Shown here in pieces: positions 51,773-60,831 of a stretch of DNA of 64,000 nucleotides. Within the stretch, counting starts at the first letter, position 1. Each line of letters opens with the position of its first letter. Origin of the DNA: Bosea sp. 29B (GTDB lineage Bacteria > Pseudomonadota > Alphaproteobacteria > Rhizobiales > Beijerinckiaceae); assembly GCF_902506165.1 (NCBI RefSeq), contig NZ_LR733817.1:4139937-4203936 (forward strand). Reading direction: 5' to 3'. The notes under the pieces were generated by a model. It did no database searches, was not told where the DNA came from, and was given only the letters and a program-made list of their open reading frames with translations. The position numbers were made by a program, and so were the translations under genes.

Positions 51773-52797
51773 CCCCCGGTCACGCTCATATGCCGGCCGA
51801 CCGCGGCGCGTGGCTGGCGCCGGTCGATGACGAAGTCGTGGCCCTTGGGCTTGCGCGAGATCGCTTCTTCCATCGCCCGGTAGAGCAGGGCGTCGTCGGC
51901 CGAGGCGCGGATCGGGGCGCGCAGGTCCGCCGCATCCTCCTGGCCGAGGCACATATAGAGCGTGCCGGTGCAGGTCAGCCGCACGCGATTGCAGCTCTCG
52001 CAGAAATTATGCGTCATCGGCGTGATGAAGCCGACCAGCCCGCCGGTCTCGGCGACCCGGACATAGCGCGCCGGCCCGCCGGTCCGGTACGGATCGTCGG
52101 TCAGCGTGTAACGGTCCATCAGCTTGGCCCGCACCATCGAGAGCGGCAGGAACTGGTCGAGCCGGGCCGGCTCGATCTCGCCGAGCGGCATCACCTCGAT
52201 CAGCGTCAGGTCCATGCCGAGGCCGTGGGCCCACTGCATCAGCCCTTCGATCTCGTCCTCGTTGACGCCCTTCAGCGCCACCGCATTGATCTTGACGCGC
52301 AGGCCAGCCGCGCGCGCCGCCTCGATGCCGGCGAGCACCTTCGACAGGTCGCCCCAGCGCGTGATCTTGCGGAATTTGTCGGGATCGAGCGTGTCCATCG
52401 ACACGTTGACGCGGCGCACGCCGCAATCGGCCAGCTCCTGCGCATAGCGGGCTAGCTGCGAGCCGTTGGTGGTCACGGTGAGTTCGTCGAGCGCGCCCGA
52501 GGCGAGATGGCGCGAGAGCGAGCGGAACAGGTTCATGATGTCGCGCCGGACCAGCGGCTCGCCGCCGGTGATGCGCAGCTTGCGCGTGCCACGCGAGACG
52601 AAGGCAGTGGCGACGCGGTCGACCTCTTCGAGCGTCAGCAAATCGCGCTTCGGCAGGAAGGCCATGTCCTCGGACATGCAGTAGACGCAGCGGAAATCGC
52701 AGCGATCCGTCACCGAGATGCGTAAGTAGGAGATGTCGCGGCCGAACGGATCGGTCAGCGGCGCACGCATCAAGGGCTTGATCGGGTCATGCAGCAC
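51769..52797 (-). CDS. moaA: GTP 3',8-cyclase (molybdenum cofactor synthesis)
   Basis: 342 residues. Radical-SAM enzyme for the first step of molybdopterin synthesis. N-terminal cluster Cys33/Cys37/Cys40 ('[10 protein letters not shown]'), the C-terminal cluster '[15 protein letters not shown]' and the C-terminal Gly-Gly ('SVTGG') needed for activity. '[15 protein letters not shown]' and '[19 protein letters not shown]' are also seen. No other moa gene is adjacent. Its stop codon is provided by the repeat element R1. Confidence 0.96.
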   Translation of the reverse strand: MLHDPIKPLMRAPLTDPFGRDISYLRISVTDRCDFRCVYCMSEDMAFLPKRDLLTLEEVDRVATAFVSRGTRKLRITGGEPLVRRDIMNLFRSLSRHLASGALDELTVTTNGSQLARYAQELADCGVRRVNVSMDTLDPDKFRKITRWGDLSKVLAGIEAARAAGLRVKINAVALKGVNEDEIEGLMQWAHGLGMDLTLIEVMPLGEIEPARLDQFLPLSMVRAKLMDRYTLTDDPYRTGGPARYVRVAETGGLVGFITPMTHNFCESCNRVRLTCTGTLYMCLGQEDAADLRAPIRASADDALLYRAMEEAISRKPKGHDFVIDRRQPRAAVGRHMSVTGG

Positions 52798-52938
52798 GGC
52801 GGCTGAAATCCTCGGGCGATCGCGGTCTTGCGGCGCAGTGCGCCTGCCGTTGCTCTGATATAGGAAGCGAGCATTGTCGGCGGCAAGCCCGCGGTCAAGC
52901 GGGCTGATGGTCGCAAGCCGTTCTGGAGAAACACGAAG

Positions 52939-53304
52939 ATGTCAGATTGGCCGAGCGAGATCCGTCTGTCGAAGGACCGCCGCACGCTCCACATCACCTT
53001 CGAGAGTGGTGAGAGCCATGCGCTCCCGGCCGAATTGCTGCGGGTCGAGAGCCCGTCGGCTGAGGTCCAGGGCCATGGTCCGACGCAGAAGCAGACCGTG
53101 CCGGGCAAGCGCGAGGTCGAGATTCTGAAAGTGGAGCCAGTCGGCCATTACGCTGTCCGCCTGACCTTCGACGACATGCACGACACCGGTATCTATGGCT
53201 GGGACTATCTGCGAGAGCTCGGCCGCGACGGCGAGGCGAAGATGCAAGCGTATCTCGACGAGCTCGCCGCGAAGGGCCTGTCGCGGGAGCGGCTGCGGCG
53301 GTGA
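52939..53304 (+). CDS. DUF971 protein
   Basis: 121 residues of the DUF971 family: '[39 protein letters not shown]', '[36 protein letters not shown]'. The fold resembles the N-terminal domain of gamma-butyrobetaine hydroxylase, and some members are linked to Fe-S or redox proteins. The ATG is preceded by TGGAGA. It is divergent from moaA and coupled (GTGA) to the next gene. Confidence 0.88.
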   Translation: MSDWPSEIRLSKDRRTLHITFESGESHALPAELLRVESPSAEVQGHGPTQKQTVPGKREVEILKVEPVGHYAVRLTFDDMHDTGIYGWDYLRELGRDGEAKMQAYLDELAAKGLSRERLRR

Positions 53305-53603
53305 AAGACAGGGGATTATACGCCTGGATTACCGTCTTCGCCGTGGTCGTGGGCATTCTGATCTGGAACCTCAGCCCCAGTTCTTCAGAACACCCATCGA
53401 TCGGAGGAGGCGGCTATGACCTCTCTGGCCCGGTCTATACCCTGGCGCTTCTGGGATTCACGGGCCTCTGGACGCTGGCAGCACTGCTGACCGGCTTGAA
53501 CCACGGCAAGGCACGGATCCGTCGTTGCGCGCTCGTCCTGGCGGCCATGGGCTTCGTCACCTTCTCCGCGTCGTTCATGATCTGGGGCAACAATCTGAGT
53601 TAG
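53301..53603 (+). CDS. Small membrane protein, 100 aa
   Basis: 100 residues from a GTG overlapping the DUF971 stop. Three or so membrane segments ('YAWITVFAVVVGILIWNL', 'VYTLALLGFTGLWTLAALLTGL', 'ALVLAAMGFVTFSASFMIW'). No known family. The coupling suggests a shared role with the DUF971 protein at the inner membrane. A terminator for the opposite gene follows. Confidence 0.7.
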   Translation: MKDRGLYAWITVFAVVVGILIWNLSPSSSEHPSIGGGGYDLSGPVYTLALLGFTGLWTLAALLTGLNHGKARIRRCALVLAAMGFVTFSASFMIWGNNLS

Positions 53604-53644
53604 CGGGCACGCGCGGGCAACACTGAAAATCGGCTATTCGCGCC

Positions 53645-53674
53645 AAAGAAAAAGGCCGGCGAAACGCCGGCCTT
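53645..53674 (-). terminator. Intrinsic terminator after the L,D-transpeptidase
   Basis: Stem AAGGCCGGCG (53652-53661) / CGCCGGCCTT (53665-53674) with an AAA loop. A-rich flank at 53645-53653 gives a U-run on the minus strand, so it terminates the transpeptidase gene that ends at 53701. Confidence 0.85.
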
Positions 53675-53700
53675 ACGCAATCCTTGAAGCGTGTCGCTGC

Positions 53701-54279
53701 TCAGCGGGCGACGACGACGCGGGTGCCGACCTTGGCGCGCTCGTAGAGGTCGATTACGTCCTCGTTCAGCATGCGGATGCAGCCTGAGGAGACCGCCTGG
53801 CCGATCGTCTCCGGCTCGTTCGAGCCGTGGATGCGGTAGAGGGTCGAGCCGAGATACATGGCGCGGGCGCCGAGCGGGTTCTCCGGGCCGCCGGGCATGA
53901 AGCGCGGCAGGTCGGGACGGCGCTTCAGCATCTGCGACGGCGGGGTCCAGCCCGGCCATTCGGCCTTGCGGGTGATGGTCTGCGAGCCGGCCCAGTCGAA
54001 GCCCGGACGACCGACGCCGACGCCGTAGCGGACGGCCTTGCCATCGGGCAGGACGAAATAGAGGCGGCGCTCGCTCGTGTTGATCACGATCGTGCCGGGG
54101 CGGTAGGTGCCGCTGAAGGAGACGACCTCGCGCGGGATCGCGGTCGCCTGCGCCTTGGCAGGGTCGACATAGGTGACCAGCGGCTGACGGGTGAGCGGGT
54201 CGATTTCGGCGACGGCGGCGGTCGCCGTGGCCGCGACGGCCGTGCCGGCGATCAGGGCCAAACGGAAGGAGCGGAGCAT
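53701..54279 (-). CDS. L,D-transpeptidase (YkuD domain)
   Basis: 192 residues from the ATG at 54279. Signal peptide (MLRSFRLALIAGTAVAATAT), then the YkuD domain: 'PGTIVINTSERRLYFVLPDGKAVRYGVGVGRPGFDW' and the catalytic 'RIHGSNEPETIGQAVSSGCIRM' with His151 and Cys167. Acts in the periplasm, forming 3-3 crosslinks or attaching proteins to peptidoglycan. The frame extends upstream to 54315 with no signal peptide, so the shorter start is preferred. The 12 residues lost are not conserved. Confidence 0.93.
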   Translation of the reverse strand: MLRSFRLALIAGTAVAATATAAVAEIDPLTRQPLVTYVDPAKAQATAIPREVVSFSGTYRPGTIVINTSERRLYFVLPDGKAVRYGVGVGRPGFDWAGSQTITRKAEWPGWTPPSQMLKRRPDLPRFMPGGPENPLGARAMYLGSTLYRIHGSNEPETIGQAVSSGCIRMLNEDVIDLYERAKVGTRVVVAR

Positions 54280-54631
54280 TGCGACCTCGGAAGGGGATTG
54301 CAGGATGGCGGGCACGAGGAAAGGTGACGGAAAAACGTCAACAATTCCCCAAATCTCTGGCAGAGCAGCGGCTGCGGTTCAATCGATCGACGTTCACATC
54401 GACGCGACCTTTCGAGCTTTGAAGGCGCCCGTTGCGGGGCTGCAACAGGCGTAGGCGTCTGGATGTCTGCTTGCGGTGATTTGGGCGATTTTCGGACGAA
54501 AACGCGGCGTCGCAGAAAAGTCCCCCGCGGCAAAATGTGGCCGGAACGGGATCGGGCAACGTCTGCGGGAGTGCGGAACCTCGTCGTCAGGCTCGCGTTG
54601 TGATGGCGACGATATCGAGGCCTGCCGACCA
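54280..54631. other. 352-nt region upstream of the transpeptidase
   Basis: No gene is supported; the frames here are Arg-rich. It should hold the transpeptidase promoter. I see no strong hairpin, only a weak GTTGC / GCAAC inverted repeat. Nothing else stands out. Confidence 0.4.
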
Positions 54632-54856
54632 ATGATTCCCGAAGACCACGAGGAACAGCGCATCATCCGGATCGCGCGCGCACTTTGTCGCTCGGCGCGC
54701 ATCGACCCCGATGCTGCGATCGACGAGTGCACCCGCTCGCTACTTCCTCCGTCCAACGATGTCGGCTCTGTGCCATTGCCCGCCTGGGTGGCTTTCCGCG
54801 ATTCGGCCCGCGCCTTCGCCGCCCGTCATCCGCGCGAGATCGTGAGCAGCCTCTGA
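54632..54856 (+). CDS. Hypothetical small protein, 74 aa
   Basis: A 74-residue frame starting MIPEDHEEQRIIRIARALCR with an even acidic/basic mixture, two Cys ('LCRSARID', 'DECTRS') and no signal or membrane segment. The start is chosen because the frame upstream (to 54476) looks like non-coding DNA. No family. Short and without a good ribosome site, so the call is uncertain. Confidence 0.45.
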   Translation: MIPEDHEEQRIIRIARALCRSARIDPDAAIDECTRSLLPPSNDVGSVPLPAWVAFRDSARAFAARHPREIVSSL

Positions 54857-54973
54857 CGGCTTGTCCGGTTGCCGTTAACCGATCATTCGCCTAGTCTTCA
54901 GATTGAGGGGCAACTTCCGATTGCAATGCCGGGCCGGCTCTGGTCCGCTCTGCAAAATGACGGGAGGTTCGCC

Positions 54974-55234
54974 ATGCCTGCCTGCCAACTCAATGCAGGG
55001 CCTGAAGAGCTCGCTGCCCTCGGAACAGCCTTTCACGAGGCCTGGCGGCATGTCGGCCCGATCTATGGACCCTTCGAGAATCCGCATCGCGAATGGCTGG
55101 CGCGCCTGATTCTCGGGCTGCGCCGCTCCGGCCATTCCGGCGACATCGCCCTGCTCGCGATTGAGCAGTTCATGGCGACCGCCCCGCTGGCCGAATGGGC
55201 GAACGGCGCGCAACTGCGCGTGACAAAGAACTAA
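54974..55234 (+). CDS. Hypothetical small protein, 86 aa
   Basis: 86 residues from the ATG at 54974, which has a GGGAGG site 6-7 nt upstream; the frame opens earlier (54869) but without a site. Sequence includes 'LGTAFHEAWRHVGPIYGPFENPHREWLARLILGLRRSGHSGDIALLAIEQFM', helical and amphipathic, with no signal. No family recognised. The good ribosome site makes a real gene likely. Confidence 0.6.
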   Translation: MPACQLNAGPEELAALGTAFHEAWRHVGPIYGPFENPHREWLARLILGLRRSGHSGDIALLAIEQFMATAPLAEWANGAQLRVTKN

Positions 55235-55420
55235 ACGCGCTCGTTCGCAGCACCGCGCCCTCGACTCCGCCAGCCTGTTCCGGGGCGTGCCCATTTCACG
55301 GGCAACGTTGCTGTAATCTTCGCACGCAATCTGCGCCGTGCTGACCCGCTCCGATGCCCGGATGCGCGGTCGCAAGCCTGATGCGTCGGCGGCAACCAAA
55401 GCCGCCGCAAGGAGCCTTTG

Positions 55421-56053
55421 ATGAAGCGTATCATCCCGATGGTCGGTCTTGGCCTGCTAGCGGTCCCGGCCATTGCGGCCGACCGGCCCGCGCGCGTGCA
55501 GCAATACCAGCCGGCCTATTCCCAGCCGCGCGCCTACAACTGGAACGGCGTCTATGTCGGCGTCCATAGCGGCGCCAGTTTCGACCGCTTTCAGGGTATC
55601 GGCAAGAAGAACCGCAGCGAGGTCCTGCTCGGTGGTCAGGTCGGCTACAATCTCCAGATGGGCGGCCTCGTCGCTGGCCTAGAGGCTGACATGTCGATGA
55701 ACGGTTTCGGCAAGGGCGCCAAGCGCACCGGCGGAACCAGTGCGGACATGCGCTATGTCAGCACCCTCAAGGCCCGGGCCGGTATCGCCTTCGACCGCGT
55801 GCTGGTCTACGGCCTCGGCGGTGTCGCCTATGGCAGCCTGAAGGCCAGCGACGGCCTGGTCTCGAAGGAGAAGAGCAAAGTCGGCTATGTCGTCGGCGCC
55901 GGCGCCGAATACGGCATCACCGACAATCTCTCCGCCAAGCTCGAATACAACTACGTCTCGCTCGGCAAGCAGAACTTCCAGTTCGCCAATGGCCGTACCC
56001 GCGTCGGCGTCAACGAGCATCTCGTCAAGGCCGGCCTGAACTACCGCTTCTGA
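55421..56053 (+). CDS. Outer membrane beta-barrel protein, Omp25/31-like
   Basis: 210 residues: signal peptide MKRIIPMVGLGLLAVPAIAA, then an eight-stranded barrel: 'YNWNGVYVGVHSGASFDRF', 'VLLGGQVGYNLQMGGLVAGLEADM', 'STLKARAGIAFDRVLVYGLGGVAYGSLK', 'KVGYVVGAGAEYGITDNLSAKLEYNYVSLG', ending 'HLVKAGLNYRF' with the final Phe needed for barrel insertion. AAGGAG precedes the ATG. Structural envelope protein of the Rhizobiales type. Confidence 0.9.
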   Translation: MKRIIPMVGLGLLAVPAIAADRPARVQQYQPAYSQPRAYNWNGVYVGVHSGASFDRFQGIGKKNRSEVLLGGQVGYNLQMGGLVAGLEADMSMNGFGKGAKRTGGTSADMRYVSTLKARAGIAFDRVLVYGLGGVAYGSLKASDGLVSKEKSKVGYVVGAGAEYGITDNLSAKLEYNYVSLGKQNFQFANGRTRVGVNEHLVKAGLNYRF

Positions 56054-56063
56054 CGTCGAAATC

Positions 56064-56085
56064 CCGGGCCGGGAAACCGGCCCGG
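56064..56085 (+). terminator. Stem-loop after the outer membrane gene
   Basis: Perfect 9-bp stem CCGGGCCGG (56064-56072) / CCGGCCCGG (56077-56085) with a GAAA loop, 10 nt past the stop. No U-run, so it may be a terminator of the GC-rich type or an RNA stabiliser. Confidence 0.5.
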
Positions 56086-56199
56086 TCTGCCCTGCGGCCT
56101 CATGGCCGCGCCCTGGCATGGATGGAGCGTGATGCGTCTGGATATTTCGCCCCTACTCCGGCATCACGTTCCATCCGTGCACCCTGACCCCCTTTTTTC

Positions 56200-56883
56200 A
56201 TGCGCGCCCTGATCGTCGAGGACGAGCCACAACTGATGGCTTTCCTGTCCTCGCTCCTCACCAATGCCGGACTGATCGCGGATCGCACGACGACGATCGA
56301 CGCGGCGCTTGCCGCCTTGCGCTCGACTCCGTTCGACATCGTGATCGTCGACCGGCGCCTGCCTGACGGCGACGGCCTCTCGATCGTCAAGGCGCTGAAT
56401 TCCGCCGAGCCGCGGCCCGCCTTCCTCGTCCTGACCGCTCGCGACGCAAAAGCCGACGTGATCGAAGGCTTGAACACCGGAGCGGACGATTATCTGGTCA
56501 AGCCCTTCGAGCCGGAGGAGCTGCTGGCGCGCCTGCGCGTCATCCTGCGCCGGCGCAATCCCAAACGCTCGCTGGTGATCACCGCCGGCAATCTCTCGCT
56601 CGACCTCGAAGGACGCAGCGCCAGCGTCGGTTCGGAGATGCTCGATCTGCGCCGGCGTGAGGCGCTGATCCTGGAGGCGCTGGTCCAGCGTGTCGGCCGC
56701 GTCGTCACCCGCGACGTCCTGATCGAGGCGGTTTATGGCTTCGACGACCTGATCGAATCCAACACCCTGGAAGCGCAGATCTCGCGGCTGCGGCGCAAGC
56801 TCAAGGAGGCCGGCGCCAGGGTCGAGATCACCTCGCTGCGTGGCATCGGCTACATGCTGCGGGTGTCGGAGCTGGCGCTGTAG
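56200..56883 (+). CDS. OmpR/PhoB family response regulator
   Basis: 227 residues. Receiver: acidic pair 'VEDEP', phospho-acceptor Asp51 ('VIVDRRLPDGDG'), Thr79, Lys101 ('DDYLVKPFEPEELLARLRVILRR'). C-terminal winged helix 'RRREALILEALVQRVGRVVTRDVLIEAVYGFDDLIESNTLEAQISRLRRKLKEAGARVEITSLRGIGYML'. It pairs with the convergent histidine kinase next to it. Target genes unknown; the outer membrane gene just upstream could be one. Confidence 0.93.
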   Translation: MRALIVEDEPQLMAFLSSLLTNAGLIADRTTTIDAALAALRSTPFDIVIVDRRLPDGDGLSIVKALNSAEPRPAFLVLTARDAKADVIEGLNTGADDYLVKPFEPEELLARLRVILRRRNPKRSLVITAGNLSLDLEGRSASVGSEMLDLRRREALILEALVQRVGRVVTRDVLIEAVYGFDDLIESNTLEAQISRLRRKLKEAGARVEITSLRGIGYMLRVSELAL

Positions 56884-56892
56884 CGCGGCCCC

Positions 56893-58230
56893 TCAATCAC
56901 TCGCCCGCGGCGGGAAGACGAGACGCACCATCGTGCCGCCGCCCGGCCGGCCGAGGATGGTCAGCGTGCCGCCATGGGCGGCCATGATGTCGCGCACGAT
57001 GGTCAGGCCGAGGCCGGCGCCGGTCGAGTTCGGCGACATCCGGTTGAACGCCTCGGTCACTTGCGGGCGGTCGGACGGCTCGATGCCGATCCCGTCATCC
57101 GCGACCTCGAGCACTGCGCCGTCGATCACCTTGACCAGGATCGTCGATTTCGCCCGCGCATGCCGCAATGCGTTGTCGACGAGATTGGCGATCGCCGCCC
57201 GCACCGTCGCTTCGTTGGCCTCGATCAGCACGCGGCGTTCCCCTTCCTCTTCCAGTGCGACATCGGCGCCGTTGCTCAGGATCAGCGGCGCGAGATCGGC
57301 CAGCACCGCGCGGGCGATGCCGTTGAGCTGCATCGCCTCGAACGGCAGCTCGGTGCTGTGCAGCCGGGCAAGTTGCAGCATCGACGAGACGATCGTGGTC
57401 AGCCGGCTGACATCGGTGGTGAGCGCGAGCCGCATCTGGTCGTTCGGCAGCGCGTCGATCCGGCCGCGCATCACGGTCAGCGGCGTGCGCAATTCATGTG
57501 CGACATTGTTCATGAAGCGCCGCTGCACCTCCATGTTGCCGGCGATCTTGTCGAGCGCGGCGTTGAGCGCCGTGGTCAGCGGCATCAGCTCTATCGGGAT
57601 CTGCTCGGTCGGCAGCAGGCCGCGCGGCGCCTTCGGGTCGATCCTGGCCGCGGCTTCGGCCGCGCTGCGCAGGCGATCGCCGATATAGGATACCGACATC
57701 GCGATCGCGCCGGCAATCAGGAGGCCGAAGACCACCGAGATCGCCAGCGCCGAGCCTGCGATCGCCCGCAGATAATAGCCGAGGATCAGGTCCCAGCCCG
57801 GTTGGCCGCCGCGGGTGGCGACGATGATCCTGCTGCCGTCTTTCTCGATCACGTCGAAGGCGAGCGCGTTCTCGCCGCCGATCCGCATCTGCGCGGCGAT
57901 GGTCGGCCCGTCGAGCCGGATGTCGATCGGCAGGGTCGGCCGCAATTCTGGCGCATACTCGACGAGGGAACGTCCATCGGAGACGAGATACCAGAGCGAG
58001 GAGCTGGCACGCTCGATCCGGGACAATCCCGCGGTCTTTTCGACCTGCACGGCGTTGCCGGAGGGGGCGCGCACGCTCTGCTGGATAATTTGGGAGGTGA
58101 CGTCATTGCGCAGGACGCCGGGATCCTCGGTGATCAGGGCAAATGCGATGACGGCGCCGATGAAGGCGGTGAACAGGACGATGCCGAGCAGCGACAGGCG
58201 GATGGTGAGCGCGCGAGACAGGGAGGTCAT
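56893..58230 (-). CDS. Sensor histidine kinase of the QseC/PhoR type
   Basis: 445 residues from the ATG at 58230. Two membrane segments (about 8-35 and 158-182) frame a periplasmic domain of about 120 residues. HAMP-like linker, then the H-box 'RRFMNNVAHELRTPLTVMRGRIDALP' with His245, N-box 'NLVDNALRHA', G-boxes 'DDGIGIE' and 'GAGLGLTIV'. It is convergent with its response regulator (9 nt between stops), which suggests separate promoters. The frame continues upstream but only as a shadow. Confidence 0.92.
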   Translation of the reverse strand: MTSLSRALTIRLSLLGIVLFTAFIGAVIAFALITEDPGVLRNDVTSQIIQQSVRAPSGNAVQVEKTAGLSRIERASSSLWYLVSDGRSLVEYAPELRPTLPIDIRLDGPTIAAQMRIGGENALAFDVIEKDGSRIIVATRGGQPGWDLILGYYLRAIAGSALAISVVFGLLIAGAIAMSVSYIGDRLRSAAEAAARIDPKAPRGLLPTEQIPIELMPLTTALNAALDKIAGNMEVQRRFMNNVAHELRTPLTVMRGRIDALPNDQMRLALTTDVSRLTTIVSSMLQLARLHSTELPFEAMQLNGIARAVLADLAPLILSNGADVALEEEGERRVLIEANEATVRAAIANLVDNALRHARAKSTILVKVIDGAVLEVADDGIGIEPSDRPQVTEAFNRMSPNSTGAGLGLTIVRDIMAAHGGTLTILGRPGGGTMVRLVFPPRASD

Positions 58231-58389
58231 GGCAGGGCCTCGCCGCCATGCCGCGACCGGCGCGAGGACTCGAGCGGCCGGTTCGCGGGGCGAGCCTGGC
58301 GCAGGACTGGTGCAACGTTGCGAGTCGTCACGGGACCTCGATGCGGGTATGGCTTGCGGAACCGGGCTCTCGCCCATTCCTGTCTCTGC

Positions 58390-59109
58390 ATGGACCGTAT
58401 CGCCATTGCCGTTCAACTCTCTTCCGGAGCTGCCGGCCTGATGCATGCGCTGCGCGCCATATCGAGGTGGCCGGGCTTTTGCCTCGTGCTGGCCGCGCTG
58501 CTGGCCTTCGTGCCGAAACTCGCTCTCGGGCAGGGGGCCGTGACGAAGGGCGAGGTCCGGGCCGGCCAGCTGCCGACGACCTCGCGGCAGGACATCTCCA
58601 GGCTGGTCGAAAGCGTGTTCGACGCGGCCTCCAAGACGGTCAGCATCCCGATCGAGCGCTCGCTCGCGCTCTTCGGCGAGCCGAACGCCTACATCATCGG
58701 CGGCGAGCTCAGCGGCTCCTTCGTGCTCGGCGGGCGCCATGGCAGCGGCGAATTGCGCTTTTCCGACGGGATCCCGACGCCGGTGACCTGGTCGGCGCTG
58801 TCGGTCGGCATCGGGCTCGGCGCCGATTACGGCCGGGTGATCATGCTGGTGTACGGGCTCGACCGGCACGAGGACGTCTTCGGCACCTATGCCAGCCTCG
58901 GCGGCAGCGCCCATTTCCTCGCCGGCGCCAACGCCACCATTCTGGCCTCGTCCCGGGCGCGGATCGTGCTGATCTCCTCCGGTCTCGGCCTGCGCTTCTC
59001 CGGCGATCTCAGCCGCATCGTCATCGAGCCGGCGGGGCCGCAGGAGCAGTTGCGCCCGCCCGGCATGATCTGCGCCACGCCGGCCGAATGCGCCGCGCCC
59101 GGTCGCTGA
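58390..59109 (+). CDS. Exported DUF1134 protein, EipA-like
   Basis: 239 residues (or 222 from the ATG at 58441). Signal peptide around 'GFCLVLAALLAFVPKLALG'. The DUF1134 core is 'FGEPNAYIIGGELSGSFVLGGRHGSGELRF', 'VSIGLGADYGRVIMLVYGL' (approx.), 'HEDVFGTYASLGGSAHFLAGANATILASSRARIVLISSGLGLRFSGDLS'. In Brucella the DUF1134 protein EipA maintains envelope integrity and virulence. It is divergent from the histidine kinase gene, near the two-component system, and next to other envelope genes. Confidence 0.75.
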   Translation: MDRIAIAVQLSSGAAGLMHALRAISRWPGFCLVLAALLAFVPKLALGQGAVTKGEVRAGQLPTTSRQDISRLVESVFDAASKTVSIPIERSLALFGEPNAYIIGGELSGSFVLGGRHGSGELRFSDGIPTPVTWSALSVGIGLGADYGRVIMLVYGLDRHEDVFGTYASLGGSAHFLAGANATILASSRARIVLISSGLGLRFSGDLSRIVIEPAGPQEQLRPPGMICATPAECAAPGR

Positions 59110-59134
59110 ATTCCCGATAAGCAGGATCGTTGCC

Positions 59135-59818
59135 CTAGCGGCGACGGTCGAGGAGGCGATGCGCCGTGGCATGGAGCTCGTCGAGCTGGGTCGAGATGTC
59201 CAGCGCGATCAGGCCCATCTCGCGCTCATCGGCGGCCCGGCGGACATAGAGCGGCTCCGACCAGAGCACGCAGCCGCGGCCGAAGGGCAGGGCGATGCTG
59301 GCCCTGTCCCAGTTGTCGAGGTCGACCCGGGCGCTGGTCACCGCCGCGAAGAGGTAGATCGGCCGGCCGGTGGCGCGCGCGAGCTGGATCGCCCCCTTGC
59401 CGGCGACGCGTGCGATCTTCGGGACGTCCGCCGTGAGCACGAGGCTGGTGCCTTCGCGGAGCGCCTCGCGCATCTCGAAGAAGGCAGGAATGGCGCGTTT
59501 TGTCTTGATCTTGAGGGGGCTTTGGGCGCCTGAGCCGCGAATGGCGCGGAAGCCCGCCCGTTCCACCACCGAGGCGACCACCGTCCCGTCGAAGTGCAGC
59601 GACGTCAGGATCGCGACCTCGGCCGCGCCGTCGAGCGCCGCAAGGCTCAGCATCTGCTGGCCGTGCCAGGTCAGGGCGATGAAGGGTTCGCGGCTGCGCT
59701 CCCACGGCCTGACGCCGGGGATCGCCTGCTTGAAGCGCGTCGTCCGCTGGACGAAGGCGAGGTAGGCGTGCAGGGCGCGGCCGGCGAACGCCGCAGATTG
59801 CCCATTGCCGAATCGCAT
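59135..59818 (-). CDS. DUF374 lysophospholipid acyltransferase-like protein
   Basis: 227 residues of the DUF374 group. 'FIALTWHGQQMLSLAALDG' carries the W-H-G of the family, followed by 'ILTSLHFDGTVVASVVERAGFRAIRGSG', 'TSLVLTADVPKIARVAGKGAIQLARATGRPIYLFAAVTS'. These are homologues of LpxL/PlsC-type acyltransferases that act on lipid A or sterol-like lipids. Here the usual TPDGP motif reads 'LTADVPKIA', a weak match, so the activity is uncertain. Confidence 0.8.
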   Translation of the reverse strand: MRFGNGQSAAFAGRALHAYLAFVQRTTRFKQAIPGVRPWERSREPFIALTWHGQQMLSLAALDGAAEVAILTSLHFDGTVVASVVERAGFRAIRGSGAQSPLKIKTKRAIPAFFEMREALREGTSLVLTADVPKIARVAGKGAIQLARATGRPIYLFAAVTSARVDLDNWDRASIALPFGRGCVLWSEPLYVRRAADEREMGLIALDISTQLDELHATAHRLLDRRR

Positions 59819-59950
59819 GATCCGATCTCCACGGTGATTCCGGTGGAGGGATCGGCGCGTCGGCTTGCTCCAACATTGCGCGGCCCTGCGGCCGCAGCGT
59901 GCATTCCGTGCGATCGAGCGGAAAAAACGCGCGCAGCAGCGAAAAAAGCG

Positions 59951-60697
59951 TCAGCGCACCATGAACTTGACGATGCGGGTGACGAATTCCTCGTCCTGCC
60001 CCGCGAAACCGTGATGCCCGCTGGCGCGGCAGGGATTGCCCTCGTCCGCCTGCCCGCCGCTCATCCATTCGACCTGGACGCGCCCGCCCGCCCAGGCCTG
60101 GAACGGCGCGACGCCGGCGGGCAGCGTCCAGCGGCAGCGATCCTCGCGATGATGCAGCGCGAGTGTGCGCGGCAGCCGGTTCGGCGTCCCCAGGATGCTC
60201 TGGACGGTATCGTCGGGACCCGATGCCTTGCTCAGGAATCCCGAGGTCAGCACCAGCCTGTCCGGCATGGCGCCGCCCACGATCCCCTCTGCGGCGCGCT
60301 GTGTGCCCTTGCTGGTGGCGATCACGATGACCGGGCGCTTGATCGCGGCCATGTGGTCGACCGCGGCCGAGAGGTTGGTGCCGATCTCGGCGAGCAGCAC
60401 ATTGTAGCCCTGCGCGACGAAGGCGTCCCGGTTGCGGATGAGGATGTTGTCGCCGGCCTTGCCGAAGCGCGCGCCGCTGCCGACCTCGAGACGGCCATCG
60501 CCGCCTGTCAGCAGGATCACGCTGCCCTTGGGATGCGGAGCGCGAATGAGGATGCTGCGGACGCCGGCGATCGTGATGGTCTCGCCGCCCTTGACCGTGA
60601 TCGGCGTCTCCGCCCGGCCGGGTGACGGGATGGCGAACGACCATAGGACCGCAAGCACGCCGAGGGCGCGCAGGACACGCTGCTGATATCCGATCAT
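59951..60697 (-). CDS. Exported alpha/beta hydrolase-like protein
   Basis: 248 residues with a signal peptide (MIGYQQRVLRALGVLAVLWSFAIPSPGRAE). The core 'GSVILLTGGDGRLEV', 'GYNVLLAEIGTNLSAAVDHMAAIKRPVIVIATSKGTQRA' (Ser in the ATSKG elbow, a variant of G-x-S-x-G) and 'GHHGFAGQDEEFV' (candidate His). It resembles the VirJ/AcvB periplasmic hydrolase group loosely. Substrate unknown. Confidence 0.7.
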   Translation of the reverse strand: MIGYQQRVLRALGVLAVLWSFAIPSPGRAETPITVKGGETITIAGVRSILIRAPHPKGSVILLTGGDGRLEVGSGARFGKAGDNILIRNRDAFVAQGYNVLLAEIGTNLSAAVDHMAAIKRPVIVIATSKGTQRAAEGIVGGAMPDRLVLTSGFLSKASGPDDTVQSILGTPNRLPRTLALHHREDRCRWTLPAGVAPFQAWAGGRVQVEWMSGGQADEGNPCRASGHHGFAGQDEEFVTRIVKFMVR

Positions 60698-60831
60698 GTT
60701 GTTAAGTCACCCATTCACCTGAAGCGGCGCAGAACTGCGCGCGCCACCGTCACCGTGTCGCGCCTGCGCCTGCCGCCTAGGATTCGGTGGCTACATTGCA
60801 CGAGATGTGCAGCCGGTTTCATGGCCATTCG

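Noticed and set aside
57815..58441. 208-residue plus-strand frame before the DUF1134 gene
   Set aside because: Antisense of the kinase N-terminus and without a family pattern.
56893..59172. 759-residue version of the histidine kinase
   Set aside because: The first 314 residues are antisense to the DUF1134 gene. The kinase proper starts at 58230, with a normal N-terminal membrane segment.
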